From UBA2883 sp964017965 (lineage in GTDB: Bacteria; Cyanobacteriota; Vampirovibrionia; Gastranaerophilales; Gastranaerophilaceae): DNA of 64,000 bases. Below the pieces are notes generated by a model. It was given only the letters and a program-made list of their open reading frames with translations, did no database searches and was not told the origin of the DNA. Where the stretch lies: contig CAXHNV010000006.1 of the NCBI GenBank assembly GCA_964017965.1, positions 28,002 to 92,001 on the forward strand. Direction: 5' to 3'. The translations under genes were made by a program, and so were the position numbers. Positions within the stretch are counted from its first letter, which is position 1. Every line of letters starts with the position of its first letter. This document shows positions 49,697-59,325 of the stretch, piece after piece.

Positions 49697-52600
49697 TTAC
49701 TTATAGTTTACAAATTCGACTACGTTATCAGGTGAAACTATCTCACCGTTAACTGTTTTTATTACGGCTTCAAAGTTTTCATTTTTAGTCATCTCTTCAT
49801 AAGTTTTTTGAGTTGTATTGATTGTCTTCATACAAGCTTCTATAGAAGAGGTTAGCCAGCTATTCATACTGGTTGCGTCTTTTGTTTTGTTTACGTAAAT
49901 ATTCATACCGTGACGTAGCGCGTTAATACTTTGAGTAGAGATGAACGGACTGCCGTCGACAAACAAATAATGAGGAGAGACTATTGAACGTAGTTGTAAC
50001 GTTACGTATAGATTAGGTTCCCACGTTGTATTATCAATAATAATATGTTTATCGGCAGTTCTGATATCGCCGTCAATTTTAACAACTGCACTGTAGATAT
50101 TCACACCGTAAGAGTCGGTTTTTATTTTTAGATGATCTGTAACGATTTTTCTGTAGTTACCGACTTCACCTGTTGTAAAGACTTCTATATCACCATCTGA
50201 AAGAAGGGTTATGTTATTGTTTTTAGCGAGTTTAAGATTTAGCGGTTTATCTGCAGTTGCAGTGTTATCAACTGAAACAAGTTTAATATTTTTACCGTAG
50301 ATATTTATAGCCTTGTTGTCATCAAGTGCGTTTACGATAGCCTTTTCGGTATTTATAGTCGTACTAGTTACATAGGATTTTGATTTACCTCTGAGATTAC
50401 CTATGTTCAAGTCGTTTGATGTATTTACGTTAAGCTTATCGACATTACCGTTCATTTTACCTATAAGGTTAATTTCTTCGATTTTGGCATTTTTACTGTT
50501 CAAGTATAAATCTTTTGCCATATCGGCATCCTTTATTGTAATTGAGGCATCTGAACGCATATTTACTTCATCGTTAGCTATAAGTTTATTCGTAATGATT
50601 AGATTACCTGTATTGTTTGTATTGATAGGACCTTCAACTGTCATATTGTCAACAGTCATATTTTTTGCATAGGTTGTGAGGTCATCAAGTTGAGCATTAC
50701 GGATAGTAATCAACTCATTTGAATGCATTATAGTTTTTCCACCTGTAACTGTTAGATTATTAATTTCTACAGTACCGGTACCTTCTTCTATTGTGAGGTC
50801 GTTATTGAAGGTTACGTCATCAGGTACAAAGGTTAGTTTTTCGGTTGCTTTTAAACTTGTTGTTCCGGTTACTGTTGTTGTATCTTTCAGGGTGAGGTTT
50901 TTTGATTCAAGTTTGAAGTCTCCGCCGATGTTGGTTTTTGTTAGGACAACGTCGCCGTTAGCTATGATTGTACCGTTTTGTTTTACGTTGAGATTATCTA
51001 TTGTTACGTTTGTAGCGCCTTTGGTGTCGAGGATATTTATGTCTGTATCTTTGATATAAATATTCGATTTTGAACCGAGGTTTGCTGTTCCGGTTGCTGT
51101 TAATTTATCTGTAATATTCAATATACTTGCGTCGGTTTTCAAATCTCCGTTAATGACTGCAGTTGTGATATTTGTTGCTCCGTTTGAGTTTAGGTTAGCA
51201 TTTCCGTTAACTGTCAGGTGATTAACTTCTACTATACCTGTACCTTTTTCTATTGTGAGGTCGTTGTTGAAGGTTACGTCATCAGGTGCAAAGGTTAGTT
51301 TCTCTGTAGCTTTTAAACTTGTTGTTCCTGTTACGGTTGTTGTATCTTTCAGGGTGAGGTTTTTTGATTCAAGTTTGAAGTCTCCGCCGATGTTGGTTTT
51401 TGTTAGGACAACGTCGCCGTTAGCTATGATTGTACCGTTTTGTTTTACGTTGAGATTATCTATTGTTACGTTTGTAGCGCCTTTGGTGTCGAGGATATTT
51501 ATGTCTGTATCTTTGATATAAATATTCGATTTTGAACCGAGGTTTGCTGTTCCGGTTGCTGTTAATTTATCTGTAATATTCAATATACTTGCGTCGGTTT
51601 TCAAATCTCCGTTAATGACTGCAGTTGTGATATTTGTTGCTCCGTTTGAGTTTAGGTTAGCATTTCCGTTAACTGTCAGGTGATTAACTTCTACTATACC
51701 TGTACCTTTTTCTATTGTGAGGTCGTTGTTGAAGGTTACGTCATCAGGTGCAAAGGTTAGTTTCTCTGTAGCTTTTAAACTTGTTGTTCCTGTTACGGTT
51801 GTTGTATCTTTCAGGGTGAGGTTTTTTGATTCAAGTTTGAAGTCTCCGCCGATGTTGGTTTTTGTTAGGACAACGTCTCCGTTAGCTATTATTGTTCCGT
51901 TTTGTTTTACGTTAAGATTATCTATCGTTACGTTTGTAGCACCTTTTGTATCAAGAATATTTATGTCTGTATCTTTGATATAAATATTCGATTTTGAACC
52001 GAGGTTTGCCGTTCCCGTTACTGTCAATTTATCGGTAATATTCAATATACTTGCGTCAGTTTTTAAATTACCGTTAACAGTTAATGTTTCAAGATTAACG
52101 GCACCCGTTTTTTCGATTGTCAAATCATTACCAAACACAACATTTTTAGTATTTTCAAAAACCAAATTATCACCGGCACTCAGTGTTGTTTTACCGGTAA
52201 TATTTGTATCACCGTTTATCGTCAAATCCTTTTTTGCTCCGGCATTAAGAGTACCTGTAACAGTTGTTTTGCCTAAGCTAACATTTCCTGCAGTTGATTT
52301 TATAACTGCATTGCCATCAATATTTGCAGTATCTAATTTTGCTAAACCTGTTGTTGTAATATTTGTTTCTTTTGAGTTCAATGTTGTAATAGCAAGTGAT
52401 GTTGAAGTACTTGTAAATTTTCCGTCAACATTAACCGTTGCTAATGACAAATTATCCTTTGAAGTTAGGTACACATCAGTTTTTGTTGTCAAACTTTCAA
52501 TAGTCAAATCTCCGGTTGTTGTTCTTAAAATTGACGAATCAACTGTTGAAGTTGATTCCAAAGATGTTTTAACTTCAAGTGAATTTACTTCTGCATCAAT

Positions 52601-54016
52601 AAAGCCAACAACACCCTTATCTAAAGTTAAAGCACCTGATACATTGAATTTAGCTCTATTTTTTGTAGTTAAATCCTTAATATTAGCTGAACCTGCCACC
52701 AAACTTAAATCATTAACATTAGCAGTTTCAATCTCTACTAAATCCTTCGTTTTTATTATTGTCGTTTCTGATGTTAAATCTTTGATATTGGCTGAACCGG
52801 CATTCAAAGTAAAAGCAGATAGTTCAGCAGTACCCAATTTTGTTAAACCTGTCGTTGTAAGGTTTGCGTCATGAGATTTTAGATTTGTAATATCAAGCGT
52901 TTTTGAAGATAAAACAATATTTCCACCGTTAGATACTATAGAAGAAATTTTAAGTTCATTGTTTGTATTTGACAGATTAATATCACTTTCTGCTAAAACC
53001 TCTAATGACTCAACCAGAATAGCTGCTGTCGATGTAATTGTACCGTCTGAACCCAGATACAACTCATTAGCGGTTAAACTACCACTGCCTGTAACAGAAG
53101 AAGTTGTTGCACCACCGCTGATTTCGGATTTAACAATAATATTAGAGCCGTTAGCATTAACATTACCGTTTAAGTTAACAATAGCACCCAGAAAATCACC
53201 GGAACCGTCGTTTGATGAAACAATAACAATCCCGTTACCGTCATTCATTGCAAAAGTAGAAGGACTTGAAGGAGTAACACCGGTTTTTGGAGCATAACCT
53301 GTCATAATATCGTTTTCATCATAAGTAAATTCAAGATTAGCATTGAGCTGTGCTCCGCTTTTTACGTCTACAGTTCCGCCCGTAATCAAATCAATACCGT
53401 TAGCTGAGTTTATCTTCCCGTAAACCTCAATCGTCGCCTGTTGAAGTTTTATAGGATCGGTTGAATCACCGCCGACAAGGTATTTATCACCATTGAACGT
53501 AAATCCAATCAGTTTATTAATCTGTGTCTCGTTAAGAACAGGGTTCAAAGGATCAATATTATTAACAAAACTGTTCATAGATTGCTGGGTAGGCGTCATC
53601 AGTGTTAAAGAACCGACATTAAATACACCGTCTGCACCGATTACAAACCCGTTAGGGTTAGCAAACAACACATTACCGCCAATTTTACCGTTCATATAAG
53701 AGTTAATTATCCCGTTAATTTGAGACGGGGAGCTGTCATAAATAAGGTTAACAAGCTTATTTTGACCATTGATAAGGTTTAAGTTTACAATATCGCCTTT
53801 TGAAACATTAAACTTACCGAATGTATTAACACCAACTGTTCCGCCTTTAATAGCAGTATTTGTAGTAATATCAGTTATATTACCGTTAGTAACTATATTA
53901 GTATCAGTTTTAATCGGAACACCGGTTTGGTTAATTTCTGTAGCAGAAGCAAACAAAACCGCTCCACAAAACATTACAAAAAATACAACGAAAGATTTTC
54001 TTAATCCTTTAATCAT
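49697..54016 (-). CDS. TpsA-type secreted filamentous protein
   Basis: The 1,439-aa protein starts with a signal peptide (FFVMFCGAVLFASATE). A haemagglutination-activity (TPS) domain follows with AGTVGVNTFGKFNVSKGD-like repeats and the NPNGFVIGADG motif (NPNG replaces the common NPNL). The rest is a right-handed beta-helix stalk rich in Asn/Thr/Lys (NLNSNGATNITTAVINGDLK). It includes about 2.8 copies of a 154-aa repeat. TpsB is encoded divergently 191 bases away. An adhesin or contact-dependent toxin is possible; no toxin domain is visible at the C-terminus. Confidence 0.92.
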   Translation of the reverse strand: MIKGLRKSFVVFFVMFCGAVLFASATEINQTGVPIKTDTNIVTNGNITDITTNTAIKGGTVGVNTFGKFNVSKGDIVNLNLINGQNKLVNLIYDSSPSQINGIINSYMNGKIGGNVLFANPNGFVIGADGVFNVGSLTLMTPTQQSMNSFVNNIDPLNPVLNETQINKLIGFTFNGDKYLVGGDSTDPIKLQQATIEVYGKINSANGIDLITGGTVDVKSGAQLNANLEFTYDENDIMTGYAPKTGVTPSSPSTFAMNDGNGIVIVSSNDGSGDFLGAIVNLNGNVNANGSNIIVKSEISGGATTSSVTGSGSLTANELYLGSDGTITSTAAILVESLEVLAESDINLSNTNNELKISSIVSNGGNIVLSSKTLDITNLKSHDANLTTTGLTKLGTAELSAFTLNAGSANIKDLTSETTIIKTKDLVEIETANVNDLSLVAGSANIKDLTTKNRAKFNVSGALTLDKGVVGFIDAEVNSLEVKTSLESTSTVDSSILRTTTGDLTIESLTTKTDVYLTSKDNLSLATVNVDGKFTSTSTSLAITTLNSKETNITTTGLAKLDTANIDGNAVIKSTAGNVSLGKTTVTGTLNAGAKKDLTINGDTNITGKTTLSAGDNLVFENTKNVVFGNDLTIEKTGAVNLETLTVNGNLKTDASILNITDKLTVTGTANLGSKSNIYIKDTDINILDTKGATNVTIDNLNVKQNGTIIANGDVVLTKTNIGGDFKLESKNLTLKDTTTVTGTTSLKATEKLTFAPDDVTFNNDLTIEKGTGIVEVNHLTVNGNANLNSNGATNITTAVINGDLKTDASILNITDKLTATGTANLGSKSNIYIKDTDINILDTKGATNVTIDNLNVKQNGTIIANGDVVLTKTNIGGDFKLESKNLTLKDTTTVTGTTSLKATEKLTFAPDDVTFNNDLTIEKGTGIVEVNHLTVNGNANLNSNGATNITTAVINGDLKTDASILNITDKLTATGTANLGSKSNIYIKDTDINILDTKGATNVTIDNLNVKQNGTIIANGDVVLTKTNIGGDFKLESKNLTLKDTTTVTGTTSLKATEKLTFVPDDVTFNNDLTIEEGTGTVEINNLTVTGGKTIMHSNELITIRNAQLDDLTTYAKNMTVDNMTVEGPINTNNTGNLIITNKLIANDEVNMRSDASITIKDADMAKDLYLNSKNAKIEEINLIGKMNGNVDKLNVNTSNDLNIGNLRGKSKSYVTSTTINTEKAIVNALDDNKAINIYGKNIKLVSVDNTATADKPLNLKLAKNNNITLLSDGDIEVFTTGEVGNYRKIVTDHLKIKTDSYGVNIYSAVVKIDGDIRTADKHIIIDNTTWEPNLYVTLQLRSIVSPHYLFVDGSPFISTQSINALRHGMNIYVNKTKDATSMNSWLTSSIEACMKTINTTQKTYEEMTKNENFEAVIKTVNGEIVSPDNVVEFVNYK
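50755..52080 (-). repeat. 462-bp near-identical repeats within tpsA
   Basis: About 2.8 units of 462 bp (154 codons) are stacked, with copies starting near 50793, 51255 and 51717 on the plus-strand numbering. Differences between copies are few (FVPDD versus FAPDD; TVTGT versus TATGT), so they are recent or gene-converted. Repeat boundaries are approximate. Confidence 0.8.
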
Positions 54017-54207
54017 ACCCCAGTCCTTTATAATAATAGTTGATACAATTATGATAACTCGCTAAAACTCATCAGAAAATATTTAAGAAAAAGATTGTTA
54101 CATTCTAAAAACAACTTAACATTTTTAAGGATTTTAATTGACAGTATTTTTTGTTTTTGATAGCTTTTGAGTGTTAAATCGTATAAAAATTTATCGATTG
54201 GGGAAGT

Positions 54208-55950
54208 ATGAAAAAGCAGTTAATAACAGCGTTATTATTATTTTGTTGCGCATTTGGCGCAACATCTGATTATGCTTTTTCGAGTGAAACAGAGGTTAAC
54301 AAAAACCTGTTAACTCCGAACGAATCTCCGGGCATAATGACAGACCCTGCAAAGACAAAAAGGTACTATGATTCTGTAAACGATACCCGAAGAATCGAGA
54401 CTAAAAAAGACAAAAAGACTAAGGACTTAATAGAAAAGGCACCTTTAAGACTTCCTGCAAGGATTCAGGAAGGTAATATAACGACTCACATTGACACTGT
54501 TGAGATTGGTGAATCAAAGATATTTTCAAAAGAAGAAATTGCGGCATTCAAATCGTTAGTCGAAGGACAGGACGTTACAGCAGAAGATTTAAACAATCTG
54601 GTTGAATTAATAAATCAGGAATACCGTGCTAAAAAGATTATAACAGCACGTGCGTACCTTGCGGCTGACAGCTTAGCTTACGGAAAGTTACGTATTGAAC
54701 TTATGGAAGCTAAGATTGGAAAGGTTTATGTTGAAGGTAACCGATTTAACCGTAAATGGTTTTTGAAACGAATGGTAAAAAACCGTAACGGCAAAATTCT
54801 TGATATTTCATCGTTAGAGAACGATTTATTACAGTTTAATAAATTTTCAAGAAGTATCCAGATGAGTGCTCAGTTAAAACCCGGTGAAAAATATGGTACG
54901 ACAGATGTTGTGTTGAAAGCGGAAGAAAAATTTCCGTATCATTTTATAGCGTCTTATGACAGCTTTGGTCGTGATACGACCGGTTTAATGCGCGGCGGGT
55001 TAATGCTTGCTACTGATTCATTTTTAGGGTTTCAAGACAGATTAACGGGTGCAATAAATATGGCACGCTCTTCAACTGCACCTTATGTTGATTATAACTT
55101 CCCAATAAACAGAAAAGGTACACGTCTTGGGTTTACTTATATGTACGGTAATAACCACGTAACAAGCGGACAATACCGTGATTTTGATTTGAGAGCTAAT
55201 ACACATATTTTCAGCGGTTATATTACACATCCGATTAAAGATACTGAAAAGTTTTCTTTAAATTTCAATACATCCGCAAACATAAAATTATCAACTGCAT
55301 CAATATATGATATCAAGTATTCAAACTACAAAGATTATAATATTGCTGTCGGATTAGGCGGACGTTATAACTTTAAAAGAAGCGTATTGTTTGGTTCTGT
55401 TTATTCAACAAACGGTATTATAGAAGACGGTATGCGTGATTTTAGTAACTTTTTCACAAAAGTAAACGCTGACGGATATTATATACATTATTTACCTAAG
55501 GGTATTATTGCGACAATGAGAGTTGGCGGTCAGTATTCACCAAACAACATTTCATACATTGAACAGTTCCAAATCGGTGGTATTTCAAGTGTAAGGGGGT
55601 ATACTGAAAGTATTTTACTTGCGCCAAAGTCATATTTTGCAAGTTTAGAACTTTTATTCCCAATACCGTTTTTACCTGAAACTATAAAGAATCCGTTTAA
55701 TAGAGAACAAACTTACAGATTGAGAGATTCGGTTAAATTTGCAACTTTCTTTGACCACGGTGCAGTTTTTGCATATCACGTACCTGTCGGCACGATAAAC
55801 TTTCTTGCCAGTGTGGGTGCAGGTTTAAGGTTTGCAATTTCAAAATACATTACAGCACGTTTCTATGTAGGTTTTCCTTTAATGAATACTTCTTTGCTTC
55901 ATCAGTCTAATGCAAGATTACATTTTGATTTAGTAGTATCACCTTTCTAG
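54208..55950 (+). CDS. TpsB-type outer-membrane transporter (ShlB/FhaC family)
   Basis: The 580-aa Omp85-superfamily protein secretes its TpsA partner. After a signal peptide (FCCAFGATSDYAFS) come a linker, two POTRA-like domains (ITTHIDTVEIGESKIFSKEE and KIGKVYVEGNRFNRKW) and a 16-strand barrel. The barrel contains the SSVRGYTES loop 6 motif, as in FhaC. GGGGA sits just before ATG 54208. It faces away from tpsA, so one divergent control region serves both. Confidence 0.9.
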   Translation: MKKQLITALLLFCCAFGATSDYAFSSETEVNKNLLTPNESPGIMTDPAKTKRYYDSVNDTRRIETKKDKKTKDLIEKAPLRLPARIQEGNITTHIDTVEIGESKIFSKEEIAAFKSLVEGQDVTAEDLNNLVELINQEYRAKKIITARAYLAADSLAYGKLRIELMEAKIGKVYVEGNRFNRKWFLKRMVKNRNGKILDISSLENDLLQFNKFSRSIQMSAQLKPGEKYGTTDVVLKAEEKFPYHFIASYDSFGRDTTGLMRGGLMLATDSFLGFQDRLTGAINMARSSTAPYVDYNFPINRKGTRLGFTYMYGNNHVTSGQYRDFDLRANTHIFSGYITHPIKDTEKFSLNFNTSANIKLSTASIYDIKYSNYKDYNIAVGLGGRYNFKRSVLFGSVYSTNGIIEDGMRDFSNFFTKVNADGYYIHYLPKGIIATMRVGGQYSPNNISYIEQFQIGGISSVRGYTESILLAPKSYFASLELLFPIPFLPETIKNPFNREQTYRLRDSVKFATFFDHGAVFAYHVPVGTINFLASVGAGLRFAISKYITARFYVGFPLMNTSLLHQSNARLHFDLVVSPF

Positions 55951-56073
55951 TTTATAAAAATCATCTTTTTGGACTATGACATATTGCACGCAATATGAAA
56001 TAATACAAATGGGATTATAGTACATGTATTGTAATCTCGGGGAAACAAGAAAAAGAGTTGCTACAAGGTTAAA

Positions 56074-59000
56074 TTGAAAATTTTAGGCTGGGGAAATTTA
56101 AGAATAAATTTTCGTGCACTGCTTATTGCAATTTTTTGCATACAAATAAGCAGCTCTTTTGCTGTTGCAAACCCAATCGGCGACAATACAACTATCGAAA
56201 ATGAAACTATAAACTATATAAACGGAGAGATTTATAACTATACATACAATAATTTAACCATAGGAGACAACGTCGAATTTATGATAGACGTTGATTTAGC
56301 AAACTCAACAGCCGACAACATCACAGCAACCAACTCACGAGGCACGGTGTACGTGTCAGCCTTAAACTTCATCACAGGAGCGACAGGCTATTCAACCAAG
56401 GTACAGGTAATCAAATCCTCTGATATCAGCCTGAGTATTGATTATTTGCTCCCAAAAGTTGCAACACAAGTACAATCAACAATGTACAATGACAGTATAC
56501 TTGCTGATTCTATCTCACTCGGTGATACTTCGTTTGCAAACGACAGTATTGTAATCAACGGGTGGAGAGATGTTTTGTACGAAATGGTTCAGGACAATAA
56601 TCCAAACCACATGTTAAAGAATTTTGTATTCAGAACAGACGCTGAATACACCTTAACACGTGATTTAGGAGAGCTTGGTCAAGAATCAATTCTTGCAATA
56701 TCAAACGAATCAGGAAGTAAATACGGGGTTTTGAATGCTAATGGACATTCAATGTTCAAACTGACAAAACCTGTATCAAAAGTAAGCCTTGACGGTATTC
56801 TTGTTAAGAACGCATTGAGCTCCGGTAATGGCTCGGTAGCATCACTTGATAACAATACTGCAATATTTAGCGCTACTAATTCTGTTATTACAGATAACAA
56901 ATCTAGCGGTGACGGCGGAGCGATTTATGTTAAAAACGGTACTGTAACATTAAAAAACACTACCGTTTCTAATAATAGTTCTGACGGCAGAGGCGGTGCT
57001 ATTTATACAGAGGCAAACGTTGAAATCATAGCAGACGACGCCGTTTCAACCTTTACAGGAAACACTGCAGGCGGCGAAAGCAACGCTATTTATGTAGGTT
57101 CAAAAGACGGTACTGTTAATTTAACAGCTAAAAACAACGGTGTTATCAATATGGATGATAAAATTGACGGTACGACTGAAGGTTACAAAATCAATGTTAG
57201 CGGGGATTCAACAGGCAGAGTAAACATTAACGACACAATTAAAAATGCTACTATTCAATTGAATAGCGGAGTTTTGACACCTTCTATTGAAGCGAATCTT
57301 AACGGTAACAATTTTGTCGGTAACGGCGGATTACTTAACCTTATCAACGGAACAACCGGAACTGTTGCCTTTAATGAAGTATCTATCATTGGAAACACTA
57401 ATATTGCTATTGACGCAGATTTGAGAAACAACAGTGTCGATAGAATTACGAGTGCTGTATTTAACCAATCAAACGGCAAGTTAAACATCTCAAATATAAA
57501 TGTTTTATCAGATTCTATTCCTGAAAAGATAACAGTATCATTTGCAGAGGGCGGAATTCAGAACGCTATAACCAATTCTGTCAGAACTGTATACAGTAAG
57601 ATATATAAATACAAGGTAAGCTATAACAAGACAAGCGGAGAGCTGACATTTGACAGAGGCACCGGCGGAGGCGGCGGTGGCGGCGGAGGAAACAACGCTT
57701 CTGCTTATAACCCTAGTGTTTTAGCAGCAGGGGTCGCACAACAGGTAGCTTATATGAACCAGCTGCAAAACTACCAGACAGCAATGTATCATTCCGATGC
57801 TTATATGATGCTGCCAAAGATGAGCAGAAAGATGAGAAACCGAACAAGTTTGAACTTAGAAAATGAGTTCAAACCTTGTGCTTATAATTTACTATATCAA
57901 GGCCCTATTCAAGATGAAGTAAGAAGTATCTGGGTAAGACCTTATACATCGTTTGAAAGCGTACCTTTAAAACGAGGAGTAAGTGTTTCTAATATAAGCT
58001 ACGGCACACTCTTTGGCGGTGATAGCGATATGATTGAACTTAAACACGGGTTCAACTTTGTTTATGGCGGTTATGTCGGTTATAATGGCAACTCAACAAG
58101 TTTTGAACACATTGATTCTACACAGCAGGGTGCTGTTGTTGGTTTGAGTGCTTATTTGTATAAGGGTAACTTCTTCAATGCAATAACAGCAAACTGCGGC
58201 TGGCAGATTAATGATACGTATACACCTTATGGCACGGATACGATGAATCTTATAATGACCGGTATAGCTGACAGAATCGGTTATAACTTAGAAATGGCGT
58301 CAGGTAAATTTATTATCCAGCCTTCAATCTTCTTCGGTTATTCATTTGTATATTCTACTGATTATACGATGAAGAGCGGCGTACATATCCAGTCTGATCC
58401 GTTGAATGTAATCCATTTTGCACCAACACTCAAATTCATTGGTAACCTTGCAAACGGCTGGCAGCCTTATGCGGTTGTAAGTGTTATGGCAAACTTTATG
58501 GATAAGACAGACTTTACTGCTAATACGATTAGATTACCACAGATGTCAATAGATCCTTATGTAGAATACGGCTTAGGTATTCAACGCCGTTGGAACGGCA
58601 ACTGTCAGGCATTCGGGCAGGCAACTGTCAGAAACGGCGGCAGACGCGGTGTTGCATTATTATTCGGATTAAAATATATGCTGGGTAAGATTACGGGAAC
58701 ACAACCTACCCCTGTACCTGCTGATAGAATTACTGATAAGAAAGTTAAGTTCAAAGACAGAAAGAAACCTGATATTGAGGTTGTTGATTGGAGAACTGCG
58801 AAGAAACAGAACAAAAATCCTGATAAGGTTAGTGCTCCTTATGTTGCAAAAACAAGTCTGTTAGACAAACTTAAATCCTTCAAGAAATTCATTACATTAA
58901 AATACAATACGGATGTATCAGCGAAGGTAGTTTCTGATGTTTATCCTGACGGAGTAATCGTTACAACGTTAAAGGGTCAGGATAAGAGTGGTAACTATTC

Positions 59001-59283
59001 TACTTATGTAGATATGGATATGGAACAAATCGAGACGAAAGAGGAGTTTGTACCGGACGGAGTTATTGTTATTGAGGATAACGCATTCGCACATACTCAG
59101 GTTGTGACAAAAGTTCCTGAACCGGTTCAACAAGAAGTTAAGAAGGTTATAAGAAAAGCTGACGTAATTAAACGTTTAAATAAGAAATACGCTAAATTAT
59201 TTAAAGTTAACCAGACAAACTATTATAGACCTGAGAAGAAATACAATTTCAGTGATTATACACTTGAAATAATCAAATTTTAA
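56074..59283 (+). CDS. Large autotransporter (type V secretion)
   Basis: The 1,069-aa protein has a signal-anchor N-terminus and a right-handed beta-helix passenger (with VKNGTVTLKNTTVSNNSSDG and related repeats, residues about 40-550). A poly-Gly linker is near residue 530. The translocator barrel runs from about residue 580 to 870 (YTSFESVPLKRG, GYVGYNGNSTSF, ending LFGLKYMLGK). Unusually, about 200 residues follow the barrel, with the repeated PDGVIV motif. Start is TTG 56074 with AAGG five bases upstream. Surface adhesion or interaction is likely. Confidence 0.85.
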   Translation: MKILGWGNLRINFRALLIAIFCIQISSSFAVANPIGDNTTIENETINYINGEIYNYTYNNLTIGDNVEFMIDVDLANSTADNITATNSRGTVYVSALNFITGATGYSTKVQVIKSSDISLSIDYLLPKVATQVQSTMYNDSILADSISLGDTSFANDSIVINGWRDVLYEMVQDNNPNHMLKNFVFRTDAEYTLTRDLGELGQESILAISNESGSKYGVLNANGHSMFKLTKPVSKVSLDGILVKNALSSGNGSVASLDNNTAIFSATNSVITDNKSSGDGGAIYVKNGTVTLKNTTVSNNSSDGRGGAIYTEANVEIIADDAVSTFTGNTAGGESNAIYVGSKDGTVNLTAKNNGVINMDDKIDGTTEGYKINVSGDSTGRVNINDTIKNATIQLNSGVLTPSIEANLNGNNFVGNGGLLNLINGTTGTVAFNEVSIIGNTNIAIDADLRNNSVDRITSAVFNQSNGKLNISNINVLSDSIPEKITVSFAEGGIQNAITNSVRTVYSKIYKYKVSYNKTSGELTFDRGTGGGGGGGGGNNASAYNPSVLAAGVAQQVAYMNQLQNYQTAMYHSDAYMMLPKMSRKMRNRTSLNLENEFKPCAYNLLYQGPIQDEVRSIWVRPYTSFESVPLKRGVSVSNISYGTLFGGDSDMIELKHGFNFVYGGYVGYNGNSTSFEHIDSTQQGAVVGLSAYLYKGNFFNAITANCGWQINDTYTPYGTDTMNLIMTGIADRIGYNLEMASGKFIIQPSIFFGYSFVYSTDYTMKSGVHIQSDPLNVIHFAPTLKFIGNLANGWQPYAVVSVMANFMDKTDFTANTIRLPQMSIDPYVEYGLGIQRRWNGNCQAFGQATVRNGGRRGVALLFGLKYMLGKITGTQPTPVPADRITDKKVKFKDRKKPDIEVVDWRTAKKQNKNPDKVSAPYVAKTSLLDKLKSFKKFITLKYNTDVSAKVVSDVYPDGVIVTTLKGQDKSGNYSTYVDMDMEQIETKEEFVPDGVIVIEDNAFAHTQVVTKVPEPVQQEVKKVIRKADVIKRLNKKYAKLFKVNQTNYYRPEKKYNFSDYTLEIIKF

Positions 59284-59290
59284 CCTTGCG

Positions 59291-59325
59291 AGCATTGGCA
59301 AGCAACTTGCCAATGCTTGTTTCCC
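59291..59325. terminator. Terminator between autotransporter and Hcp-like gene
   Basis: AGCATTGGCAAG (59291-59302) pairs with CTTGCCAATGCT (59306-59317) around CAA, followed by TGTTTCCCC. It lies between converging genes. Confidence 0.85.

Noticed and set aside
50793..51983. Three plus-strand frames of 88 codons at 462-bp spacing
   Set aside because: They are antisense shadows of the tpsA repeats; the repeat period and lack of ribosome binding sites explain them.
52269..52874. A 201-codon plus-strand frame inside tpsA
   Set aside because: It is antisense to a low-complexity beta-helix gene with biased codons, has no ribosome binding site, and its Val/Ser/Phe-rich composition is not protein-like.
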